From positions 16,864,001-16,928,000 of the forward strand of contig OU612065.1 in NCBI GenBank assembly GCA_914767715.1: a DNA stretch of 64,000 nucleotides. The letters are read 5' to 3'. The position numbers were made by a program, and so were the translations under genes. Positions 14,887 through 26,000 of the stretch are shown piece after piece (position 1 is the stretch's first letter; every line of letters begins with the position of its first letter). Under the pieces are notes generated by a model that was given only the letters and a program-made list of their open reading frames with translations, did no database searches and was not told the origin of the DNA. The DNA is from Membranipora membranacea (lineage: Eukaryota > Bryozoa > Gymnolaemata > Cheilostomatida > Membraniporidae).

Positions 14887-15626
14887 CAGACTTGCCAACC
14901 TAATTTTTCCAAAATGAGTACAAAAATTTGCAAAATGCTTAAAAATGAGTACAAAACTCCAGGGTGCCTCAAATGACCAGAAAACGCCCCAAAAAATTTT
15001 TCGCGCTGCGCGCGAAATATGCTATTATCACAGTAAGTAGTCTTAAGTAGCATAGGAGTGCAGATCACACAACATTAGTCTTTTTCCCTTTGCGTTGTAA
15101 GGTGCAATCTGCTAATAATAAATGAGAAGATGTTTGTAACCTAGCCTGTCTGGACAAGACAGGCTATTTGAAACCCTGTTTGCCCATCCTCCCTGGTTTG
15201 CCCTTGAAACACTGGGGCAGGAGATCTGAGTTATCTCACCCCAACAAGGAGGTAGACAACTTTGTTACTCTGATTAAAGAAAAGTTGAAGTTGGCAGAAC
15301 CACCATATTCTACAATGGATTACTAGTTATGTTGTGTCTCATTGAAGAAATGTTGCAATTTGGCTCATGCAAAACTTGGACAGGTAAAAAGTCAACTGTA
15401 AATCAACATCATGGTTTTCTGCAGCCAATACCAGATTTTTAGACTATTATTTAACCATGACAACCAAGTAAACATTAAAGATAAAAGATGCATTTTTGAT
15501 TGCCTCATTAGATGAACAGGCGTTTGGAAAACCATATATGAGTACAACTAGCGTTTTGCGTTTAAAACTCAATTAGTGTCAAATAAGCGTTTACAAACGC
15601 TTTATGCGTACAGGTTGGCAAGTATG
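14887..15626. mobile_element. Non-autonomous DNA transposon, hAT-like (740 bp)
   Basis: The ends CAGACTTGCCAACCT (14887-14901) and AGGTTGGCAAGTATG (15612-15626) are inverted repeats with one mismatch. They are flanked by a perfect 8-bp duplication TTTGATAT (14879-14886 and 15627-15634). The TIR core ACTTGCCAA is shared with the 1,477-bp element, so the two are related families moved by the same or similar transposases. No transposase is encoded. The interior holds a CGCGCTGCGCGCG patch and one copy of the small GACAGGCT inverted motif. Confidence 0.85.
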
Positions 15627-16620
15627 TTTGATATGTAACAATCACTCCATGACATAGATCAATCCAACTCCTTGATCATACAGACCAGTTGATAATAAAG
15701 AAGAGCAAACAGTATCAGAACTCTACAGGGTCTATCTTCAGACTGCTCACACAAATTTGGTGGGAATTTACTAGCCAATCAGAGCATACATGTGTTGGAA
15801 TTTACCAATCACAATTGATAATAATTATTGTAGAGGTTCAAGTTTTGAGTTCTATATCTGATTTCCGTTTCCGCCCCACTGAGCTCTTTTTTGTTTTGAT
15901 TATAATTTCATTTGAAACATATTACATCTCATTGAAGCAGACTATCAAAAACAATGTTGTGTGACTGGTAGTGACAGCTCTTGTTTTTATTCTGGCCTTA
16001 TAGAGTCACTCATTGAAAGAAACTGACTCCTCTTTCAGGATATTATTCATGGATTTTTCTCAAGTGTGCAACACCCAGATTAGATGAGAACAATCCCAGT
16101 CAAAAAAGAGAGGCATATTTATTGGTAACTGGGAGCAAGTAGAACTCTAGCCTGTTTTGACGAGCTTGACAGGCTTGACAGGCTAGTAGGACTCCTACAC
16201 TACAAGGAACATGCTTTGCTTGCTTACTTGTTGCTTGTAGTTGGGCCAGTGACCGAGTGAGCTTGCGGGCCCGTAGTCTTCCAACATTGACATAGGCAAA
16301 ATGAGGCCTATAAGTCTCGGTGGCTCTGGCTGGCATGTTTTCGTTATTATCAACAACATAGACTTAGTTGGGGTTTGTTGACACTACTATACTCACATCA
16401 CTGGACTTAGTTAAGTTAGTGCATGCTTGCAAGCGCCAAGTAGGGAGGGCTTGCATCACAATATATACTGTATATGTATAATCAGGTATAACCTGGTATA
16501 ATGAAAGCATTGTTGTGTATGCTTTACATGTAGTGTAGTGCAAACTAAGCCGCCATCCTCCTGCCAAAGGGATGGTTTGGCTATTACCTGAGTTATAGTA
16601 CGCAACAATGTGAATGTACA

Positions 16621-16634
16621 CATACTTGCCAAGA
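16621..16634. repeat. Solitary hAT-like terminal repeat
   Basis: CATACTTGCCAAGA matches the TIR of the two hAT-like elements for 13 bases (CATACTTGCCAAG), but I found no partner end with a matching duplication. It may be a truncated element. Confidence 0.4.
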
Positions 16635-16979
16635 TTATTCCCTTGTTTAAATGATATAGATTTGAGCCCAGTGTTTCTGTACCACTACTCATTATTATTC
16701 ACTAAAGACACACACTTGTGTTATAAGTGCTTGTTGTTTCCTTTATCGAATGTATCAACAGCATCATCAATCAAGTAAGGGTAAGGTGCAGCTGGACTTT
16801 ATGCTTTCATGGGCTAGAATAACCACAATATGAGCTGTGCTCGCTTCGTTATGTTAAAGGAGGCTCAAAATGATAACAGTTTTGACTTACCTCAACTGTC
16901 TTTGCTTTGCTTTTGCTTGGTAACTGGGATTACCTTACCTGTACAATATATTATAAATAATATCATAATTAATTAATAT

Positions 16980-17016
16980 CATAATTATAAAAACATATTA
17001 TGTTTTTATAATTATG
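16980..17016. repeat. Perfect 18-bp inverted repeat just upstream of the tetraspanin start
   Basis: CATAATTATAAAAACATA at 16980-16997, a single T, then its exact reverse complement at 16999-17016. The palindrome ends 37 bp before the tetraspanin ATG, so it is either in the 5' UTR, where it would form a hairpin, or in the core promoter. The TATAAAA inside each arm could serve as a TATA box in either direction. Function is inference. Confidence 0.7.
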
Positions 17017-17053
17017 CAGACACCAAGAGAACTACAGAATATCTTATGACAAG

Positions 17054-20000
17054 ATGGACGAACGGAGGAAACAACACTTTGCAAGATACTTCTCAATCTT
17101 CTTCTCTCTGGTTCTTATTGTAAGTGGACGTGTTCTTAGATCACAGCTTTTCAGTTTAGCCCCTGTATGCTGCTGTTTTGTTAGTTTTTGAATGAAAATT
17201 AGATACCACTCGCACTATTTGAAGAACAACTTTCAATTACTCCTGGTCTCTTCTTACTTTTTTTTAAGTTTACTAAGAACGATGTAATTTTTCAGTCCAT
17301 AGCTCTCAATAGGGTAATGAGCTTTAATGATGTATTGAGAAATATTTTGAACCTCTATAAACATTTTTTCCAGGTCTGTGGTTTGAGCTTGCTGAGTCTT
17401 GGCTTGTTTGTGGAGTCAGTAAGACAGGACTACGAGGCCATCAGCACATTTTCTGCACTACCCTCATCTGTTGTCATATTTTTAGCAGTGGGAGTTATGG
17501 GTGTTGGAATAGTTGGTCTAATTGGCTTCAAGATGCAGAATGTTAAAGTAATGAGAGTGGTATGTAGGCTAACCGGAGCTAAATCTATGACTGAAAGTCG
17601 ATGGTTCGACCGTTTTAAGTATTTGGGGTTACAGTCTCAAATGTTACAATCTGTCATATCTTAAAATTTTTTTAGATATGTTTATCAATGTATCCTTACT
17701 GTCTAGATGTCACAGTTAAATACTATGGTTTACTAAGGAGGCAGTTTGTACTGATGTCCTGCATTGTATATGTAACAATTTATAAACGGTAGAACACCAC
17801 ATGTTACTCCTTTCAAGTTCATTGTCGAAGCAATCGATCAAAACACATCAAAATCTCATAGATAATGACACAATGTATTTAGAGATTGCTTCATTTAATC
17901 TCACTAGGATCTGTATGCATCAAGTGCTGCCTTGCATATTTTTATAGTTGGATACATCATGCTCTTATTTTCCAGTTCTTGTATGTATCGGTTGTGCTGA
18001 TAGCTGTTGAACTATGTGTGGGGATTTTATCCTTTGTCTACGCTGAAGTTGTGAGTGATATTCAAAACAATCATCTGTCATCATTGCATGAATCATTGAA
18101 GTATGTCAGCAGTTTTTTAGATAGTACGCCTCCTAGCTCGAGTTGGACGTGTGTCTAAAGCTCACTTATGCCTTGCTAGCACATAATGAATATCTTAACA
18201 TGTCACAATGCTTTTACTAGTAGATTTACCCGCCGATGGAGAGCGTTATATAACCATGCAAAGTCATAAATTCGAAATCGGGTGGTCTTGGGTTCGTCAA
18301 ATTATTGAAGCGCCTTTACCATAATAGCGCATGTATGTACCACATGGCCAATTCTCCTTAGAGAGGCAGTTTGGCAACCATGATAAACGATCATCAAATC
18401 AGATGTTTGATGACATCAACTTTTCTTCATGTCCATATTAATACAGTAACCTGTCGTCCTCACTTGACTCTCTATGATTATTTTGTTTAGGCTGCCAAAA
18501 ATCTTGCTGAAGAGCTGAAGTTTAACACCAGTGCATACGGACAGCCTGGCAACAACAGGTTTACAGAGACCATTGACAAGATGCAAATTGAGGTGTGTTT
18601 CAACCAGTAGCCCAGTAAACCAGTTTCTTTTGAGGAAATGAGATGAAAAGCAGCTTTTCAATTGATCATTCTTGATTGTATATCACAAGATAGATTGCTC
18701 AATATAATTGAAATTGCTCTTTTTCTCCTAAATGAACGAAGCATGCTGCCAAGTTGAAAACACTGCTAAACCCTAATAGGACTCCCTGCAAAGGGATTTG
18801 TTAGCTCCAATAACCCTAATACACATAAGCTGTGTTATATAGGGTGACATCGGTACAATGGAGTGAGCTGAATAGGCTCCGAGTGTACTCTGAAAAGTGA
18901 ATAGCAGGCTTGCTTGTTAGGTCCATCAGCCCATATTTTAAGGTAGTGCAAGTGCTGTTCACTGCCAGGCACTTGGTGTTACAGGAGTTGTGAGGTCAAG
19001 GTTAATTGGGGGAGCATTCTAGATTGACTTCTAGATGGTTCTAGCCACCAACACTTCTCTTAGGTAGCCGTAATTTCGTTTGGTTGGATCCCTAAAAGGG
19101 AAATTGTTACCACAATGTCTCCTTGTTATGTCTTGCTTGTGAAACTTATTATGTTTTAGTTTGAGTGCTGTGGCGCCAGGAGTTTCCTAGACTGGCAGAG
19201 ACACACTGAGTATCGATGTGACATAGGTTACTATCATAGTATGTGTGAGGTTCCCAAGTCATGCTGTCCGATTGAAGTAAGTTAAATATAACAGCTTTGT
19301 TGTAAGTTACCCCGCGACAAATGATTATGCTATTATAATTATCTCCTGCTTGTGAAGATGGCAGACAGCAAAATAATAAGGCAGCATAACTCTTATAGCG
19401 AGCTTAGTATTATGTTTTGCGTTCAATTGACAAAGAGCAAATAGAGCTTTCACTGTGATTCTACTTCCTAAACTCAACAAAATCTGTTTACCATATATTT
19501 GTATATTTGCATGCATGTTGCAGGATTGGAGAAGATGCGTGTTCTCACCGATTAATGCGACCAACGTAAGTATGTTGGTAAATTAAATTAAATAAGTAAT
19601 TGAAATTTAAAACTTGAATTGATTAAAATCGAAAAATCCCCTTAATTTTTTACAGTTTGGCCGTAAACTGGCGTGGCGTCTTGATACATCATTTCACATT
19701 GTATTATGCAATTACTAGTAATACAAACATGCGAGTTGTTGAATATGGTTTTACACTTTTACTTATACCAGGGGGAGTACAGGGGTAACTTGGTCAGTAC
19801 AGGATGTGCCTTTGCGTTCCGTTCTTGGGTGGAGAGCAAAGTAGACACCATTGGCATTGCGTCTCTCGTTGTTATCATACCACAGGTTAGTCTACATTCC
19901 TTACTTTATTATATCACAAGGCTTATGGTATATGGTTGGGGTCATGTCATGGCGTTGCAACCTCATTGGCAATGTCCATCTTTTATGCCTTTTTTTTATT

Positions 20001-20289
20001 ACCAAAGATTTGGGAGTATTCTGTTCAATGTTCAGGTGGTGACAACTTGCTTTATACGCTGTATTCTATCTTGTAAACCCTCATAATTGGAATGTGTCAG
20101 TTGTGAGATCGATGTGAACTATTTCATCGCTGAGATTCTGCTAAGATTCTTGTGTTACATTGGCTGCTACACAGGATTAAAAGGATTGCCCATTGTTTTC
20201 TTCCTTTATAGGTGGTGTGTGGGTTGGTTTTGAACTGGTTAGTGCAATACGTGGATCTGAAGGCGGTGTTGTATGAACTCAAACTCTGA
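17054..20289 (+). CDS. Tetraspanin, 8 exons, complete
   Basis: Four-pass membrane protein that organises partner proteins in membrane microdomains. Exons: 17054-17119, 17374-17559, 17976-18050, 18491-18592, 19160-19276, 19524-19565, 19772-19885 and 20212-20289; every exon is a multiple of three, giving 259 residues. TM1 FSIFFSLVLIVCGLSLL, TM2 VVIFLAVGVMGVGIVGLIGF, TM3 in FLYVSVVLIAVELCVGILSF, and TM4 IASLVVIIPQVVCGLVLNWL. The large extracellular loop has the diagnostic CCG (FECCGARSFLDW), PKSCC and a final GC, with eight cysteines in all. Sequons NTS and NAT are in the loop. The cytoplasmic N-terminus is basic (MDERRKQHFARY). I cannot name the orthologue within the large family. The start is the first ATG after an in-frame stop. 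Confidence 0.93.
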
Positions 20290-21507
20290 GACTGCAAAAC
20301 TTCTGGTGCAAATTATAATGAAAACCTATACTATTCCTTTATGCTTACTAAAAAACAAAGATCACAGAATTGTTTTTCTTTTATTCTTGTACAAAAATAA
20401 TGAGAATGGGATTCATAATTCGATATACACATCACTGATATAACATCATCAATAATGTAAATATGTAACAGAAGAGTCTTAATAATATAACATAGCAGAA
20501 CAATTAACTCACTCTTGTTCTTGGGTGAGGAAAACAGTAACTAGAAAGTGATCATGGTCATAAAAAATACAAGAGTAGCACCTTATTTATAATGATCGTT
20601 GATAGTGTCAAATTCAAAGGCAGACATCTATATAATTTGTCTAACAAATCCCAAGAGGCCACAGTAGCCACCAAGTGGTCAAAGATATAATATAATTTCA
20701 CGGGTGACGATACTTCGATACTTCTTTCTATGGCACGGGAAGGCTACTATACTGAATTTTAATTTGCAGTTAATTTTGGTGAGTTCTAAAGCTACTTTAT
20801 ACCCAGTCCCGAAAGATGTTGCCGAGTTCTAAAACCCGGCTTAATCAATTGGTCGTCCATAAGAAAGAAGATAGAAAAAATAGCCCAACATACAGTGAAA
20901 GAGGAGGAACACATCCACAAAGTACTAGTGAACAAAAATAGAAACAAATCATCAACAACCATGGTATGTTCATTGAATCTGTCATGAGGTACACAGAAAA
21001 TCTTGGAGAGAAAATGTGGCTGAAACTATGAAAAATGCCGATATTTACATTTGAAAAAATGAATGACTGTACAATGAAAGGTGAAAGGTGCAAAAGAAGA
21101 TAATAATTGCAATAAATTAGATGAACCAATGGGTGACGGCGTGTTACATTAAACTAATGATATGCAGGCAAGACTCTTCCCTCAAACTGATCGAAAATAA
21201 TATGGAAAGGGAAGGGGCCTTACTGATCGGTAAATTGCAAAAGCAGTAACAACGATGATAAGTGTAGGTTACAATATAGTAGACATGAACATTTTGCAGC
21301 TATCGACAGTGAAATGTAGGTTACAATGAACACATACGGATGAAATAAATTGGTCATGGAGGAGATGTAATTCTTTATGTCATGATATAATATTAGTGAC
21401 CGTACACTTCGTCATTATAATGATGGACAGAGGATTGCTTGCAGAAGAGTTGTAGCAGAAGCGACAGATACGATGTGTCAATTTGTTTAGTCTCTGTTGT
21501 AGCACAC
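20290..21507. other. 3' untranslated region shared by convergent tetraspanin and caskin genes
   Basis: The two genes point at each other across 1.2 kb. A minus-strand AATAAA (TTTATT at 20380-20385) lies only about 90 bp past the tetraspanin stop, and a plus-strand AATAAA is at 21111-21116, inside what would be the caskin 3' UTR. If both are used, the two transcripts overlap in antisense over roughly 0.8 kb. No other gene is seen. Confidence 0.45.
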
Positions 21508-23090
21508 TTATGCCTCATCAACAACAAGCATTGCATCAAGTTCTGATGTAAGATCTTCAAGCATGCTGCCGATGTCATTCAGGACATTACGGTCACATTT
21601 CTTATCTCCACTGTCCTGCCTGCAAAAAAGATAAAAACAAACCATAGAGTAAAATGTCTTTGCTGAAAGTGCGTAGGACATGATATTTTGAGATAACATG
21701 TTTACAGTTTGTGAATCAGCTACAAGCAAAGTGGAGCATTTTTAGTCTGGCGCACTTCCAAATATAACCAGATCCTGTGATGTTTTTGCCTAGAGTGACT
21801 TTCATGAATGATTAATTTCTGTCAGGCTGGTAGCCAAGTCATTTTGAGTGTAATGTCATCAAAGACAAGAGTGGAAATAAAGATCAAGCTAAATCGGCTT
21901 AGCAGAAAATGGTAGTTTTCTTGTAGGTGGTCTGAAATACACTATTACTGGGATGTTCACAGATCTGTGTGGTCTAATCAAAGAAGCCGCAAAAAAATCC
22001 TGATTATGGGGTCAGGCAATCACAAAATCTGCGGGGTGTCATGCTGGGTGACATGCGACGACATGCGACGACATGCGACGACATGCGACGACATGCGACG
22101 ACATATATATAAGCAGCAGGGATAAAACTCTATGTTATAAATAATAGGGTGCTTGAAAGCTCTATGCTGCAACTGCAAATCTAGGTTTTGTTGATTATTA
22201 TTGAGTTCAAAGTAGCATTATTAGGATTGCCTCTCCCTGGCTTTAGGGTCAGTAACGGTTAGTCTTATCTAGAAAACTAATAGCGCAAGACACGAGTAAA
22301 ATAGCAATCAGGTGTTGCTAGCACCTGATGTACTCAACTTAACTTAGGTTTCAGTGTTTGAGTCCATTTGCATTCAGTCATTGAGTGGCCTTCTCAAAAG
22401 CTGATAACAAATACCAAAAAAACAAATAGACTAACATTGCAAAAAATATCCGCAATATGATAAAGAGCTTGTAAATAATAACTGAAAATGACCATTTCAA
22501 CACAAAAGATATCGAAAATATAAAAGTAGGGGCAAGCAGGTGAAATGATTCAACAGATTTTTTGCACACAACTCCTTTCTGCCTGGGGCAGAATCACAGC
22601 ATGACAATACAAAGTGACAGCTCAGGATAGACAACACAGAGTTCTAAGCTAATAGACCGCTAATTGAATGCAATTTCATATCATTTGCTAGATGGTGTCA
22701 ACCGTACAAACAATATGCCAACTCCTCAATTTTCTAAACTGTCATGCAATTAAAATTCCAGATAAGACAAAAACTAAAAATAGAACAAGATGGATATCAA
22801 GTCTATCTCTATGGATACCGATGACTACATGAACTGGGGAGGTAAGAAGGTATGGGGGGTTTCCAGAGTGATCAATCACAGTCACCTGGAATCCTGAACA
22901 GAATGTAAGAGATATTACAGGGAAAGATAGGTGGGGCTTTTTTATGTTGCTAGTTTACAACAGACTCATTTGGATGCTGTTAAAACCGCATATATTATTT
23001 ATTTGACAACTTACTGCTCGGCAAATAGAGGAGTCTGGCTTGACATGGTAACAGATGGTTTGTCGCTGTAAACTGGCTGGACCTGCATGA
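21508..23090 (-). other. Caskin exons 19-20: conserved C-terminal motif
   Basis: Exon 19 encodes [20 protein letters not shown]. Exon 20 encodes [20 protein letters not shown] then [16 protein letters not shown] and stop. The [SN]-[IV]-L-x-D-I-G-S-M-[LF]-x-D-L-x-x-[QE]-L-D-A-M-L motif is the signature caskin C-terminal domain and is what makes the identification certain. The phase-2 junction CA|G is exact. Confidence 0.92.
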
Positions 23091-26000
23091 CTAAAAATAA
23101 AAATATCACATAATCACAATGAAATTTACATAACAAAATCTGCACATTAGCCGATCCCTGGATTAAATTTGACATTTTAATGGAGCTTGATTGATGCGTT
23201 TAGATTTGGCTGGTGTACAACTTTAGGACATCACATAACCAAGTTCAAAATCAAGTGCATTTATTATAAAAGCCTCACATTGAATGGAGCCATTACTATT
23301 ATCTTGTCTTATATCTATACAGGGATGGAGCGGAGTGCAGTCATAGATCATTTAAATCATCATAACGACACTTGTTAATGAAACTGTCCCAACCTTGGTT
23401 CTCAGAACACAGAAAGTTCTATGATAGATGACAGCTATAATAAATTTTGAGCTTTGTGAGAGCTCTGGCTATTATCCAAATCAGCACAGGGTCACCGTAA
23501 ATGTCATGACCCGAATCCCAGGTAAAATCCTACTTGGGCGTGTGATGCTTTCAAAAACAATTTTCTGCAACTAACCTGGCTTTGGCATTCTCTTTACGGT
23601 GTCAAAATCAAAGTCTGATTCTTCGTTATCTTCAGACTCCAAGGCATTGTCATAGCTTTCCTCGAGGAAGTCCACACTGGCTAGTGAAGGCTTGATCTGA
23701 GCTGACTTTTGTTTGATAGTTCCAGCATTGTCATTAGCAAATGGAATACTCTCCATGCTGTTTCTGGGTGTTGCAGAGTTACTCCTCTCTGCAGGCCTAC
23801 TGTTCAGGTGTCTAAGCTCAGCAGTAGGTGTTGGGGTGTCTGGTTCAGATATAGCTCCATTGTTATTGTTATGATTGTTGACAGCATCCTTCTCAGCAGA
23901 GCCAGCTCGCCTTCTGGCTGCCAGACTTGATTCGGTGACATTTTGAAGTTTTAGTCCGTCTCTCAGAGGTGATTGCCTTCTCTCTGAGAATCTCGACTCA
24001 ACGTTTGAGCTATAGTCAGTTCTAATACCATTTTTTGGTTGGTTGGCTTTCATAGCCTCAAGATTGAAAGCAATCGGTGGAGGAGGGGGAGGGAATTCAT
24101 GCACCTCTTCCTCTTCATCTTGAAGTTTGTCAGAGGAACCTGGGTTAGAGCTAGTTTTCATTGACATGGTCCTCTTTGGTGGTGCTGGTGGTTTCTTAGC
24201 TTTACCTGAGCCGCTGTTTATGCTGCTGTTAGAAGAGCTTGGATTGGATTTCATGACTGGACTGGATGGTACTGAACTTGACCTTTTGTTGCTTCCATCT
24301 TTAGACAGAGTATTTTTTATTTTCCCGCTCTGAATCTGGGCATAGGGTGAGCTGAAGTTAGCAAATGGGCTTGGCAAAGTTCCTAAACCAGGGGAGGTAA
24401 TCCCAGGGCTCTTACCCATGGGTGAAGGGGAGGGTGGCATACCCACAACTGTATGGGGATTAAAGTCAATTGATTGAGAGCTTTGCTTCCTTGAGTTTGT
24501 CCTGCGAAGGGTGGCATACTGTGCCACATTGTCCATACTGTTTCGGTGTTGGTCAATGGAGTCCTGACTTGAATGTTTGCTCATAGTGAGTCCATGAATG
24601 CCTCTCATTGGGCCTTTGACGCTGTGTTTTCTCTGCATTGAGCCACCACAGGATGACCCAGAATCCTCTGAGGATGGAGGAGTTGTGTCCCTCTCTGGTT
24701 GATTGAATGACTGACATCTAGGAACGGCATAATCACTGCCACTGTTTACTGAGTTACCGCTACTAGATCTTGATAACCCACTTCTCACTGATATCGGTAC
24801 TACATCCCCTCCAGACGCATGTCTCCCGTGGACTCTGTCAATTAGCAATGAATCACTGGTAAATAAGGCATGAAATATTGTCCTCTCAGCGGACGCCAAT
24901 GTGTCATTTCACTTTGATAGACACTGTACTTGATATAGGTGTCCTGCAGTCTATTGACGTATACTCAAGCTATAAGAGGGGGCAATTTGTTTGGTGAAAG
25001 CCGTAAGTATCGTAGTTTAATGGATATTATTACATAGCAATCAGCAAGTCCGCTGACATATTTGCATGGCTAAGTGGTCTTGCATCAAAAACACACCATT
25101 AACATCCAAATAGCTCAAATGATTATGACTTGAGCATTAGTGAGATTGGTTAGCTACATCATTAGGCACAGAGCTTTCATTAACACATATGTGTATCAAT
25201 ACCTCTCAACCCTAAATCATACTGCATAAAATTTTACCTGTGCTGTGAAATTTCATTGATGGAGCGGGCCGCTGCAATACTGTATGGAGAGCTTTCTCTG
25301 CTCAAATTCTCGCCAGATGTGGATCTGTAAGGTGGCCGGGAGGAGCCCATCATGTTATATCCACTGCCGTTGGCTGTCATATCTGCTGACCATCTTGGCA
25401 GTGCTCCAGTAACCGGAGTTGAGTCCCTTGAGTCTCGTGAGTTGCTACAACTCGATTGTGACTGTCTTTTGTGCAATTTCTTTAGTCTTTCAACTGCGAG
25501 CATAATCTTCTTTTGGTGACCTATTATAAATAATACAACAGTAGGGATACAATAGAGTTCAGCATAATATACGCAGGCCCTTGGTTACACTGCAAGAAAA
25601 TAAGACTTTTATTCAATTGCTGCCAAAATATACATTAGGGGAGGGTTTCAAACCAAGTGAGTGCCTAAAAAGAAAACAACAGTGTTATTTAAGGAACCGT
25701 TAATTACAAAAGCATAATCAGTCGACTTGCTAATAAGCGCCTCTTGCCGCAGGGTATTAAGTAGACCTTTTTCCAGCTCAGTCACATTAACTATTGATAG
25801 TTTCCGCCTGATCAGAGTAAAACATCAAACCATCGCCATTTATGTCAATGTGGAATAAGGTTACATTTGTTTTGGCACTGTACGCTGCCAAAAGCCAACA
25901 AAAGGAAGTTCACAGGGCATGTACTAAATCTAGTCCCCAACAGCGTTTTCTGCTGTACTTAAATGATATGAGACAGTTGATACTGGGCCCTGGTTGGACT

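Larger units (their letters stand above)
11700..17053. other. Gene-free, repeat-rich block between CHEK1 and the tetraspanin gene
   Basis: No coding gene is recognisable in these 5.3 kb. It contains two elements with TIRs and 8-bp target duplications (11925-13401 and 14887-15626), a foldback MITE copy (about 12225-12321), GC-rich hairpins (11995-12105), three copies of a small inverted motif, a run of 13 G at 14597-14609 and a solitary TIR at 16621-16634. The upstream regulatory sequences of CHEK1 and the tetraspanin must also lie here, but none can be pinned down apart from the palindrome next to the tetraspanin start. Confidence 0.7.
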
